From: a virus
DNA length: 20,415 bases
Reading direction: 5' to 3' (one strand)
Virus record (IMG/VR): IMGVR_UViG_3300035698_002706
Coordinates: 1-20,415 of that record
In this document: positions 7,196-14,124 of the stretch, piece by piece
How the letters are laid out: each line of letters opens with the position of its first letter
Position numbering within the stretch: the first letter of the stretch is position 1
Notes under the pieces: model-generated
Database searches by the model: none
Told to the model about the DNA's origin: nothing
The model's input: only the letters and a program-made list of their open reading frames with translations
Program-made: the position numbers and the translations under genes

Positions 7196-8266
7196 ATGTC
7201 CTATTCGAGCTACGGCGTTAATGACGCTATGGCCGTCAAGTTGTGGTCGAAAAAGACTTACCTTCAGGCGCTGAAATCCACTGCAATCGCACCGCTGGTC
7301 GGGAAGTCCGAGAATTCGATCATTCACCACAAAGACGAGCTGGAAAAGGGGCCGGGCGATCTCGTCCGCTGTTCACTTTTCACCACACCGACCGGCGACG
7401 GCTTCACGGCAAATGAATCTGTCGAAGGCCGCGGCGAAGCCATCACAAACTTTACCGATGATCTCCGCGTCGACGAACTTGGCCATGTGCTGGGACTTCC
7501 ATCGGAAAACACCATCGACCAACAGCGCGTTCCTTTCGGCCTTCGCGACAAGGGAATGGGCTTGATGGCTCAATGGTGGGCCAATCGGCATTCGGTCACG
7601 TTCTTCAACCAGGTCTGCGGCAATACAGCGGTGTCCAACGTGAAGTTTACGGGCATGCAGGCTGCAGTTGCGCCATCCACGAACCGGATCATCCGGGCCG
7701 GCGGGCAGGCGACTGACGAGGCATTGACGGCCTCCGACACTTTCACTCTCGATCTGATCGATAAAGCCAAGGAACTGGCAGAAACCGCCGATGTTCCGCT
7801 GGTCCCGGTCATGATCAACGGCGAAAAGAAGTTCGTCATGTATCTGCACAACCGGCAGGTCACGTCGTTGCGAACCAACACGTCGACCGGTCAGTGGCAG
7901 GACATCCAGAAGGCTGCGATGGCCGGGGGGAAGGTTGAGAATAACCCGATCTTCAAATCGGCGTTGGGCGAATACAACGACGTCATCCTGCGCAAAGCCT
8001 TCGATGTGACCCAGGGCGTCAACTCCAGCTCCAACGCGGCCGTACCCCTGGTCCGGCGAGCGGTTTTGCTGGGCGCTCAGGCTGCAGTTGTCGGCTATGG
8101 CCAAAAGAATGGCACCGACAAATTGCGGTGGAATGAAGAGCTGCTGGATCACAAGCGCAAGCTTGAGATTTCGGCCTGGTCCATCTTCGGTCTCAAAAAG
8201 TGCGTCTACAATTCCGAGGACTTCGGAACTGTGGTGGTGAGCACTTACGCGGCCGCTGCGGCATAA
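7196..8266 (+). CDS. Major capsid protein, N4-gp56 family
   Basis: The 356-aa product fits the N4-gp56 family (HK97-fold capsids first named from phage N4). Near the start it has SYSSYGVNDAMAVKLWSKKT, then an N-arm with PGDLVRCSLFTTPTGDGFT and ESVEGRGEAITNFTDDLRVD, the 'G...LEG.E......d.i.vD' pattern of the family. The middle has WANRHSVTFFNQVCG, and the end has a conserved-looking WSIFGLKKCVYNSEDFGTVV. Hundreds of copies would form the icosahedral shell around the scaffold. AGGA seven bases before the ATG supports the start. The length is close to the family norm (about 330-400 aa). Poly-Ala ends the protein. The scaffold lies upstream and a decoration-like gene downstream with a very strong ribosome site, as expected for head genes. 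Confidence 0.9.
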   Translation: MSYSSYGVNDAMAVKLWSKKTYLQALKSTAIAPLVGKSENSIIHHKDELEKGPGDLVRCSLFTTPTGDGFTANESVEGRGEAITNFTDDLRVDELGHVLGLPSENTIDQQRVPFGLRDKGMGLMAQWWANRHSVTFFNQVCGNTAVSNVKFTGMQAAVAPSTNRIIRAGGQATDEALTASDTFTLDLIDKAKELAETADVPLVPVMINGEKKFVMYLHNRQVTSLRTNTSTGQWQDIQKAAMAGGKVENNPIFKSALGEYNDVILRKAFDVTQGVNSSSNAAVPLVRRAVLLGAQAAVVGYGQKNGTDKLRWNEELLDHKRKLEISAWSIFGLKKCVYNSEDFGTVVVSTYAAAAA

Positions 8267-8279
8267 GGAGGATACCAAA

Positions 8280-8696
8280 ATGCCTTCCAACACTCAGGGC
8301 CGGCAAACCCAACAGTTTGTCACCCGTCAAACTGCATACTTCGCCAACAAGGTGGTGTTCGGCGACGACGCCACCCAGATCTCCATGGGCTGGGTACCCG
8401 CAGGTTCGGTCATTCTGAACGCAAGGGCCGAAGTCAAGACCCTGTTCAATGATACCGGGTCGGACCTCATCGACATCGGCTATGGCGCCGATCCGGATGA
8501 GTTCTGCGCCAATCTCGATGTTTCGGCGGTCGGCACCAAGTTTGATGCCACAACGTTCAATGCGGCAGGAAACAAAGTGTTCACGGCGGATACCGAGATC
8601 GTCTGTCAATACGACGGCGCCAACTCGGATGCATCGACCGGCCTGGCCTATGTGGTCGTCGAGTACGCCTTTGATGCGTCTGAAATCGACGCCTAA
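8280..8696 (+). CDS. Head decoration-like virion protein, 138 aa
   Basis: A near-perfect Shine-Dalgarno (AAGGAGG, 8265-8271) lies eight bases before the ATG, suggesting high expression like the capsid gene 13 bases upstream. The protein contains QQFVTRQTAYFANKVVFGDD, then GWVPAGSVILNARAEVKTLF and GYGADPDEFCANLD, and ends ASTGLAYVVVEYAFDASEID. Alternating hydrophobic residues and Gly/Asp turns suggest a beta-sandwich. The 'P.Gs.I......V...F......l.iGt..d' pattern is one I recall from small phage structural proteins that follow a major capsid gene. A head decoration or minor capsid function is therefore likely, but no family is certain. No signal peptide or membrane segment. Confidence 0.75.
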   Translation: MPSNTQGRQTQQFVTRQTAYFANKVVFGDDATQISMGWVPAGSVILNARAEVKTLFNDTGSDLIDIGYGADPDEFCANLDVSAVGTKFDATTFNAAGNKVFTADTEIVCQYDGANSDASTGLAYVVVEYAFDASEIDA

Positions 8697-8703
8697 GCGA
8701 ATT

Positions 8704-8727
8704 GAGGGGAGGGCTCCGGCTCTCCTC
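8704..8727 (+). promoter_or_regulatory. Stem-loop between two virion genes
   Basis: GAGGGGAG (8704-8711) pairs with CTCTCCTC (8720-8727), eight pairs with one G-U, around an eight-base loop. It lies in the 62-base gap between the decoration-like gene and the next one, eight bases after the stop codon. No T-run follows, so it is not a standard intrinsic terminator. It may protect or help process the upstream capsid mRNA. Confidence 0.45.
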
Positions 8728-8758
8728 TCGAACTGCTTCCATTCCAAGGAGAAATTCC

Positions 8759-9313
8759 ATGAAATTCATCAAGTGCGCCCTTGCGGCGCTGTTCCTGCTG
8801 GCCGGTGCCGGATTTTTGTTCGCTCAGTCAGGTACCGAAAGCCGTTGGCAAAACAGCATCATGAGCGTGTTGCAGTTGAAGTTGGGCGGAACGTTGCTCA
8901 CTTCCTCGGCCGCGGAACTCAATCTGACGGACAATATGTCGGCTGCGGTCAATGTCGGCCTGGCCGCTTCGGTGACGACCGACGGCATGGACATCACCCT
9001 TACGGTTCAGGACGCCGCCGGCAGTACGATCGCATCCACGGCCACAATCCTGGTTTGGATCAGCGAGGCGGCCACCTGTGCCGGCCTCACAGCAGATACC
9101 TATTCCGGGGACGTCACAATCGTTTCCGGTGTGGAGGTGGCCGAGCATACGGCCAAAAAGGCCTTCCTTGTCCAAACCGCCGCCACAGGCATTGCAACCA
9201 TGCTTGCCGTGGCGTCCGCGAACCCGGCTGATCAATATGTCTGCGCCCAGGTTTACGGTGATGGCGGTGTGAGCGTATCGGCTGTTTCCGGAACGAATTG
9301 GGAAGGTGCCTGA
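8759..9313 (+). CDS. Virion-like beta-rich protein with an N-terminal signal peptide, 184 aa
   Basis: ATG 8759 is preferred over an upstream in-frame start at 8702 because AAGGAG (8746-8751) sits seven bases before it and because it exposes a clean Sec signal peptide: a basic start MKFIK, a hydrophobic core about residues 6-20, and a cleavage-like site after FAQS or near it. The mature part has SSAAELNLTDN, a phrase common in phage fibre proteins, and then beta-rich repeats such as TTDGMDITLTVQDAAG and ILVWISEAATCAGL, ending in a Gly/Val-rich stretch. This resembles small beta modules found in phage fibres or head-surface proteins. A signal peptide is odd for a virion subunit, which normally assembles in the cytoplasm. 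It may be an exported phage protein, or the hydrophobic start may be used as an anchor. The function is unproven. Confidence 0.7.
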   Translation: MKFIKCALAALFLLAGAGFLFAQSGTESRWQNSIMSVLQLKLGGTLLTSSAAELNLTDNMSAAVNVGLAASVTTDGMDITLTVQDAAGSTIASTATILVWISEAATCAGLTADTYSGDVTIVSGVEVAEHTAKKAFLVQTAATGIATMLAVASANPADQYVCAQVYGDGGVSVSAVSGTNWEGA

Positions 9314-9330
9314 TCGCTCGGGCTTCTCAA

Positions 9331-9348
9331 ACGACTTCAAGCAGTCGT
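9331..9348 (+). promoter_or_regulatory. Perfect 6-bp stem-loop before the DHH gene
   Basis: ACGACT (9331-9336) and AGTCGT (9343-9348) form a perfect stem with a six-base loop in the 71-base gap between the signal-peptide protein and the DHH gene. No T-run follows. This could be an mRNA element setting different levels of the two genes, or chance. Confidence 0.35.
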
Positions 9349-9384
9349 GGGGCACCGGTTCCACTGCAAACTCCAGGAGCAACA

Positions 9385-10275
9385 ATGTCCATTCTTTGCA
9401 TCTATCACGGTAATTGCGCCGACGGTTTCACGGCCGCATGGGTTGTCCGAAATGTCTTCGGTGACAAGGTTGAATTCCATGCCGGTGTTCACCAAAACCG
9501 GCCGCCCGATGTTGCTGGTCGCCACGTCCTGATTGTGGATTTCTCGTACAAACGCCATGTCCTAGCGGAGATGGCACAATCGGCCGCGAGCATCGTTATT
9601 CTGGACCACCACAAGTCGGCTCGGAACGATCTGATCGGGCTGGATCAGCCTGTGGCGTTCGACCGTTGGCGCGACGACAAGTATGCGGTTATTGGTGCCC
9701 TTCATGCATTGTTTGACATGGACCGATCAGGTGCGCAGATCGCGTGGGATTACTTCCACCCAGGAGATCCGCGTCCTGATCTTGTCAATTATGTTGGCGA
9801 TCGGGATCTGTGGCGGTTCGAAAAACCGATGTCGCGCGAAGTGAACGCCTACATCTTCGCCCACGAATACGGTTTCGACAATTGGGACAATCTCCACGCA
9901 CTGCTGTCCGGTGACAAGGGCGTAAGGCACGTCGGCAATCTTGGTAATGCGATCGAGAAAAAGCATCACAAGGATGTGGCCGAATTGGTCGGTGTTTTGC
10001 AACGGCGGGTGAACATCGGCGGCCATGACGTACCGGTTGCGAATCTCCCTTACACGCTGACGAGCGATGCCGGCCACCGGATGGCCCAAGGCGAGCCTTT
10101 TGCTGCTTGTTATTGGGATACGCCCGAAGGCCGCGTTTTCTCGCTCCGTTCTTCTGCAAACGGTCTCGATGTGAGCGCAATTGCGGCGGATTACGGTGGC
10201 GGTGGGCACGACAACGCAGCCGGTTTCCGCATGCCGATCGGCTGGGAAGGCGATGTCTCCACCACAGCCCCGTGA
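9385..10275 (+). CDS. DHH/DHHA1-family phosphoesterase
   Basis: ATG 9385 (MSILCIYHGNCADGFTAAW) is chosen because it opens directly at motif I and has GGAG seven bases upstream; an in-frame start at 9298 would add an unrelated tail. The 296-aa product shows the DHH motifs in order: His8 and Asp13 in YHGNCADGFTAA, Asp52 in LIVDFS, Asp74-His75-His76 in VILDHHKSA, and Asp139 in NYVGDRDLW. A C-terminal DHHA1 substrate-binding motif GGGGHDNAAG lies at 271-280. All metal ligands appear intact, so it should be an active Mn-dependent phosphoesterase. Relatives (RecJ, NrnA, GdpP) cut short oligonucleotides or cyclic dinucleotides. The length fits the stand-alone NrnA-type class. An enzyme amid structural genes is unusual; nucleotide salvage or removal of a defence signal are possible jobs, both inference. 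Confidence 0.88.
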   Translation: MSILCIYHGNCADGFTAAWVVRNVFGDKVEFHAGVHQNRPPDVAGRHVLIVDFSYKRHVLAEMAQSAASIVILDHHKSARNDLIGLDQPVAFDRWRDDKYAVIGALHALFDMDRSGAQIAWDYFHPGDPRPDLVNYVGDRDLWRFEKPMSREVNAYIFAHEYGFDNWDNLHALLSGDKGVRHVGNLGNAIEKKHHKDVAELVGVLQRRVNIGGHDVPVANLPYTLTSDAGHRMAQGEPFAACYWDTPEGRVFSLRSSANGLDVSAIAADYGGGGHDNAAGFRMPIGWEGDVSTTAP

Positions 10276-10302
10276 ACGCTGAGCTTTAACTGGAGCGGAG
10301 CT

Positions 10303-10935
10303 ATGACCACCCTGGCAATCATGAAGGCGAGAATCGCAGATGATCTCGCCCGCTCCGACCTTGAAAACCAAATTGCGTCGGCGATCAACACGGCGATCGA
10401 GGCCTACCAGACGGAACGGTTCTTCTTCAACGAAACCCGGACGGTCACCTTTCCGACGGTGGCCAGCCAGGACTTCTATGGAGCAGACGACAATTCCAAT
10501 ATCCCCGATTTGCTCAACATCGACTGGATGACGATTCTGATCAGCGCCGGCAATCAGTGGGACCTGGAGTATCGGCGGCCGGAAGTCATTGACTATGACG
10601 CTGGCAACACTTCGTCCATCGGCCAGCCCTACGACTACACCTATTACGAGCAGCAAATACGGCTCTATCCGACGCCCAACCAGGTCTGGACGGTTCGGGT
10701 AAACGGGCAGATCGTGAAGGCGGCCCCGGCATCCGATGATGAGGCGAGCAACCCATGGATGACCTATTGCGAACGCATGATCCGGTCCCGGGCAAAACTG
10801 GAACTGGCATCACATGTTCTTCGCGACAAGGACATGGCCAACACGATGCGAGGCGCTGAAATTGAAGCGTTCGACCAACTGAAACGCCGGACGAACCGAC
10901 AGGTGTCTAACGGCAAGATCAGGCCCTATCGCTGA
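10303..10935 (+). CDS. Head-tail adaptor (connector) protein
   Basis: This 210-aa protein begins with a helical region (LAIMKARIADDLARSDLENQ, then IASAINTAIEAYQTERFFFN). This is the pattern of podovirus adaptor proteins (P22 gp4-like or SU10-adaptor-like), in which short helices precede 'I..Ai..Ai..y...rf.fne'. A central beta part contains QDFYGADDNSNIPDLLNIDW, and aromatic-rich segments (YDYTYYEQQIRLYPTPNQVW) match the 'w.......irlyPtP' phrase of these proteins. A helical C-terminus follows. Twelve copies would sit under the portal and connect it to the nozzle, closing the filled head. GGAG sites lie just before the ATG (10303). Its stop overlaps the next start (TGATG at 10933-10937), so the adaptor and nozzle are probably coupled. 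Confidence 0.8.
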   Translation: MTTLAIMKARIADDLARSDLENQIASAINTAIEAYQTERFFFNETRTVTFPTVASQDFYGADDNSNIPDLLNIDWMTILISAGNQWDLEYRRPEVIDYDAGNTSSIGQPYDYTYYEQQIRLYPTPNQVWTVRVNGQIVKAAPASDDEASNPWMTYCERMIRSRAKLELASHVLRDKDMANTMRGAEIEAFDQLKRRTNRQVSNGKIRPYR

Positions 10936-12410
10936 TGCCAGTAATCCCATGGTCGGAGTGGAGACCCGATGTATCCGATTATCAGGGCAACCATAGCCAG
11001 TTGATCAAAAACGTGGTCCCGCGCGCAGATGGGTATGGGCCGTTCAAAGATTTCGCTGCGCTGACAAACACTCTGCCGGCAGCATGCCGGGGTTATGCCG
11101 TGGCGCTCGACGATGACGGCTCTGTGGTGATTTTCGCCGGGACTGCCACCAAGCTCTACAAACTCGATAACTCCGACTTCACATGGGACAACGTGTCGAA
11201 GTCGAGCGGGGCATTTGACTACGCGGTGCCGTCGACCGATCAATGGCAGTTCGCCCAGTTCGGGACCAATCTTGTGGCGACGAATTCGGCGAATCCGGTT
11301 CAGGTCTTCGCCCTTGGGTCATCGTCCAATTTTGCCGATTTGGGCGGGTCGCCACCCCAGGCCAAATACGTTGCTGTCGTGAATGTCTATCTGGTCCTGT
11401 CCGGGCTGGCCAGTAACCCGTTTAGGGTCCAGTGGTCCGCCAATGGCGATATCACCGGCTGGACGAGTGGGACCAATCAGGCTGGGCAACAAGACTTTCC
11501 TGACGGCGGTATTGTGCGCGGTTCGGTCGGTGACGACTTCGGCGGGCTCGTGTTCCAGGATAACGCAATCCGGCGCATGGTGCTGTCTCCCGGATCACCG
11601 ATCGTCTTTGCATTTGACAGGATTTCGGAGGACCACGGCCTTGGAGCGCCGTTGTCGCTGATCCGGTCCCGAGGCCGAGTGTTTTTCCTTGGTCTGTCCG
11701 GCTTTTACGAAATGCAGGCATCGGGCGGCGACCCTCAACCGATCGGAAAAGAACGGTTTGATCGGACGTTTTTTGCGGACTGGGACGACTCGGCGCCACA
11801 ACTGATGATTGGGGCCAACGATCCGAACGAGACCCGTGTCATGTGGGCCTATAAGTCAGTGAATGGGGCCTCAGACGCATTTGACCGCATCATCCTTTAC
11901 GATTGGGTGCTGAAGCGCGCCACACTGATCGACGGTATCAGCGGGCAGTACATCACGTCATTGGCTCAGCCTGGCCAGACGCTCGAAGGGTTGGACACGC
12001 CATTCCCCAATCTGGACACCGATGTCCCGGTCTCGCTGGATGAATTCCAGATCGCGTTTGCTCGGAAAGTGTCGATCGCAGGGTCAACCAATTCCATCGG
12101 GTTTTTCTCCGGTGATGAGCTGGAAGCAACTCTGGAAACGCCCGAAAGATCAGGTGAGTACCGGCATTCGTTCATTCGAGCACACAGGCCACTGACAGAC
12201 GCATCGAATGTAGTCGGCGCGGTCGGCAGCCGAGAGCGGATCCAGGACCCCAGGGTGTGGAGCGCGGAATCGGCGCTCGAACCTATTGGCGAGATCCCGC
12301 ACCGAGTCGAGACTCGTCTATTCCGCTTCCGAAACCGGATCCCGGCCGGGGAAGATTGGACATTCTCGATTGGGGTCGAGCCGGACATTGTTCCAACGGG
12401 GGCACGATGA
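10935..12410 (+). CDS. Tail nozzle / stabilisation protein (P22 gp10-like)
   Basis: This 491-aa beta-rich protein starts with WSEWRPDVSDYQGNHSQLIK and NVVPRADGYGPFKDF, the 'P D.......i.NV.P...GY.p...' opening shared by podovirus tail hub or nozzle proteins (P22 gp10, SU10-type nozzle). Repeating segments such as FAGTATKLYKL, FAQFGTNLVATNSANPVQVF and VVNVYLVLSG look like beta-propeller blades: a Trp/Phe followed by 'g..l....' hydrophobic strands. Six copies would form the tube below the adaptor that carries DNA and binds fibres. The start overlaps the adaptor stop by one base, and the end overlaps the next gene in ATGA. The length is close to P22 gp10 (472 aa). No signal peptide or membrane segment. 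Confidence 0.82.
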   Translation: MPVIPWSEWRPDVSDYQGNHSQLIKNVVPRADGYGPFKDFAALTNTLPAACRGYAVALDDDGSVVIFAGTATKLYKLDNSDFTWDNVSKSSGAFDYAVPSTDQWQFAQFGTNLVATNSANPVQVFALGSSSNFADLGGSPPQAKYVAVVNVYLVLSGLASNPFRVQWSANGDITGWTSGTNQAGQQDFPDGGIVRGSVGDDFGGLVFQDNAIRRMVLSPGSPIVFAFDRISEDHGLGAPLSLIRSRGRVFFLGLSGFYEMQASGGDPQPIGKERFDRTFFADWDDSAPQLMIGANDPNETRVMWAYKSVNGASDAFDRIILYDWVLKRATLIDGISGQYITSLAQPGQTLEGLDTPFPNLDTDVPVSLDEFQIAFARKVSIAGSTNSIGFFSGDELEATLETPERSGEYRHSFIRAHRPLTDASNVVGAVGSRERIQDPRVWSAESALEPIGEIPHRVETRLFRFRNRIPAGEDWTFSIGVEPDIVPTGAR

Positions 12411-12718
12411 CGACAAACGCACTCCGTGGCGGCGAGACAAACCAACAGCGGATCAACGATGCCATTCGAGACCTGCAACAAGGGCGCAGCAACGCGCACG
12501 GGTCGTTCACCCTGACCGGGAACGGCGCGGCCACAAATCTGGTCGTCACGGCGGAAACCTGTGCTGCTGGCAGCCAGATCAATGTAACGCCGAAGACTGC
12601 GAATGCGGCGGCCTTGATGACGGGGCTCTATATCGTTGCCGCAAATAAGTTGTTCACCGTCAACCACGCGACCACGAGCAACAGCGATTGCATCTTCACC
12701 TGGTCGATGAATGGCTGA
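12407..12718 (+). CDS. Small beta-rich virion protein, 103 aa
   Basis: The start is taken at ATG 12407 (MTTNALRGGE), which overlaps the nozzle stop in ATGA; the longer frame from 12257 lies wholly inside the nozzle gene. A short helical start (RINDAIRDLQQGRSNAHGSF) is followed by TLTGNGAATNLVVTAETCAA, then VTPKTANAAALMTGLYIVAA and FTVNHATTSNSDCIFTWSMNG. The phrase 'P.TanAAa....Y......f.itHa.t...D..F.y...G' is one I recall from many small phage virion and fibre modules. It is probably a minor tail or fibre-associated protein. It ends with an eight-base overlap with the next gene, so both are probably translated together. There is no other functional clue. Confidence 0.72.
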   Translation: MTTNALRGGETNQQRINDAIRDLQQGRSNAHGSFTLTGNGAATNLVVTAETCAAGSQINVTPKTANAAALMTGLYIVAANKLFTVNHATTSNSDCIFTWSMNG

Positions 12719-13115
12719 ATTGCTGCAGATTCCGGCAGACCGGGCCGAGGAAGCCTGGCCGACGGTCTTGCCCATGCTGGAACGTGTTGCAAAACGCGGT
12801 TGTGACGTGCCGACGGAGGCGCTCAAAAAGAGCATCATTGATCGTTCGCGCCAATTGTGGGTGGTCTGGTCCGGCAAACTCGAGGGCGTGCTTGTGACTG
12901 AGTTGGCCGAAACGGCACAGGGCAGGGTGGCGAACCTTGTCGCCTTCGCCGGCACTGATCGAGCGAACTGGATTGACCTCATCGGGACGGTGGAAGATTG
13001 GGCCCGCAAAGAAGGCTGCGTGTCCGTGGAGATCATTGGCCGGAAGGGTTGGGCGCGGATCCTGCCCGGTTACGAAATCACAGCATACGTTCTGAACAAA
13101 AGGCTTCAGACATGA
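12711..13115 (+). CDS. GNAT-like small internal virion protein (T7 gp13-like)
   Basis: The 134-aa protein has the outline of a small GNAT-fold domain: helices at residues 12-30 and 36-47, central strands (LWVVWSGKLEGVLVTEL, 49-65, and RVANLVAFAG, 72-81), a helix with WIDLIGTVEDWARKEGC (87-103), and the end SVEIIGRKGWARILPGYEIT. The phrase 'GR.GW...L.GY' followed by 'vl.K.L' is typical of phage proteins of this type, and T7 gp13 is a known internal virion protein of similar size. I see no clear acetyl-CoA pyrophosphate loop, so enzymatic activity is doubtful. The position before three ejection-type proteins matches podovirus gene order. Its start overlaps the previous gene by eight bases and its stop overlaps the next start (ATGA). 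Confidence 0.7.
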   Translation: MAELLQIPADRAEEAWPTVLPMLERVAKRGCDVPTEALKKSIIDRSRQLWVVWSGKLEGVLVTELAETAQGRVANLVAFAGTDRANWIDLIGTVEDWARKEGCVSVEIIGRKGWARILPGYEITAYVLNKRLQT

Positions 13116-14113
13116 AATCGAAGAACAAGACAACGACCGAACAGTTGAGCGAGCAGGAGCAGCAGGCCAGCCAGTCGTCCGATCAGTCGCAGGCCTTCAC
13201 CGGCTCCACGACGGCGACCAGCAATCCGTTTGCTGCCTCTGAACCTTTGCTTCAGGCCATACTGGGCCAGGCCGGAGGGCTCTTGAACAACTCGGGCTTG
13301 ACCGGGCTTGAAAGTGCCGGTGTGGAGGGGTTGGCCGGGACCGGAGACGTTGCAGCGGGTTTCGTCCCCGAAGTCGGCGGACTGCTCACCAAGTTTCTGC
13401 AAGGCCAGGGCGCCGTCGGCCAGGCCGCGTCTACAGTAACTGATGCGCTGAACCCAATTGCCCGCGGCGACTTCTTGGATCCGGGCAACAACACGATTTT
13501 GCAGGAAGCCATACAACGCGGGCAGAATGATGCCTTGAATGCCGTGACGTCCCGGTTCTCTGCCGGCGGTCGGTCGTTCTCACCAGCCGAGGCGCGAGCG
13601 GTCGCTGAGGGCACCTCTGATGTCTCTGCGCGCGCCAATCTGCAGCAACATCAGACTGAAATCGCCCGTCAACTCCAGGCAATGGGCTTGCTCAATTCGA
13701 CTGCGCAGGGTGTGGAAGCCTCGCAGGCCGCCGGTGCTTCAATGATCCCGGGGCTCACCCAACTGGAACAGTCGCCATTCCGAGCCGATCTCGAGGCCGC
13801 GGCGATCGAGCGTGGTATTCCACTGCAGAACCTCGGCATGCTCAGCAACATCGTTTTGCCGATCGCATCGCAATTTGGCACCCGTACCGTCGACGAAACC
13901 CGTGACAGTTCCGGTTCCACCAGCGGCGACTCCAGCGGGTTCAGCACAGGCAACGTGCTTGGCACCAACACGCAGTACAAGACGGGCAACGCGCTGCAGA
14001 CCGCTCTGGGCGCGGCCATTGGTATTGGCGGCCTGATGACCGGCAACCCAATGTTGATGGCCAGTGGCCTAGGCACAGCCGCCGGCGGAATCGGTGGTGG
14101 TGGGGCAACGTAA
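13112..14113 (+). CDS. Internal virion / DNA-ejection protein, 333 aa
   Basis: ATG 13112 (MKSKNKTTTE) overlaps the previous stop, which decides the start against a longer frame from 12998. The first 45 residues are Gln/Ser/Thr-rich and disordered. The middle contains DFLDPGNNTILQEAIQRGQN, then DALNAVTSRFSAGGRSFSPA and a long helical Ala/Gln-rich part. That stretch is typical of podovirus internal proteins, in which 'N......i....d.....s.fs..GR.gs......a' recurs. The last 50 residues are Gly/Ala/Met-rich and hydrophobic (LGAAIGIGGLMTGNPMLMA), able to insert in a membrane. Such proteins (the T7 gp14 and P22 gp7 class) leave the head ahead of DNA and build a channel through the host envelope. No direct match is claimed; placement and composition give the call. 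Confidence 0.72.
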   Translation: MKSKNKTTTEQLSEQEQQASQSSDQSQAFTGSTTATSNPFAASEPLLQAILGQAGGLLNNSGLTGLESAGVEGLAGTGDVAAGFVPEVGGLLTKFLQGQGAVGQAASTVTDALNPIARGDFLDPGNNTILQEAIQRGQNDALNAVTSRFSAGGRSFSPAEARAVAEGTSDVSARANLQQHQTEIARQLQAMGLLNSTAQGVEASQAAGASMIPGLTQLEQSPFRADLEAAAIERGIPLQNLGMLSNIVLPIASQFGTRTVDETRDSSGSTSGDSSGFSTGNVLGTNTQYKTGNALQTALGAAIGIGGLMTGNPMLMASGLGTAAGGIGGGGAT

Positions 14114-14124
14114 GGAATCTGAAC

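Noticed and set aside
9727-10656. 309-aa open frame on the - strand over the DHH and adaptor genes
   Set aside because: Both + strand genes have motifs and ribosome sites; this frame has neither.
11966-13036. 356-aa open frame on the - strand over the nozzle, small beta-rich and GNAT-like genes
   Set aside because: It crosses three supported + strand genes, and its product is Ser/Arg-rich without structure.
12711-13115. Idea that the GNAT-like protein is a host-modifying acetyltransferase
   Set aside because: No clear acetyl-CoA binding loop is visible, and the position among ejection genes fits a T7 gp13-like virion protein better.
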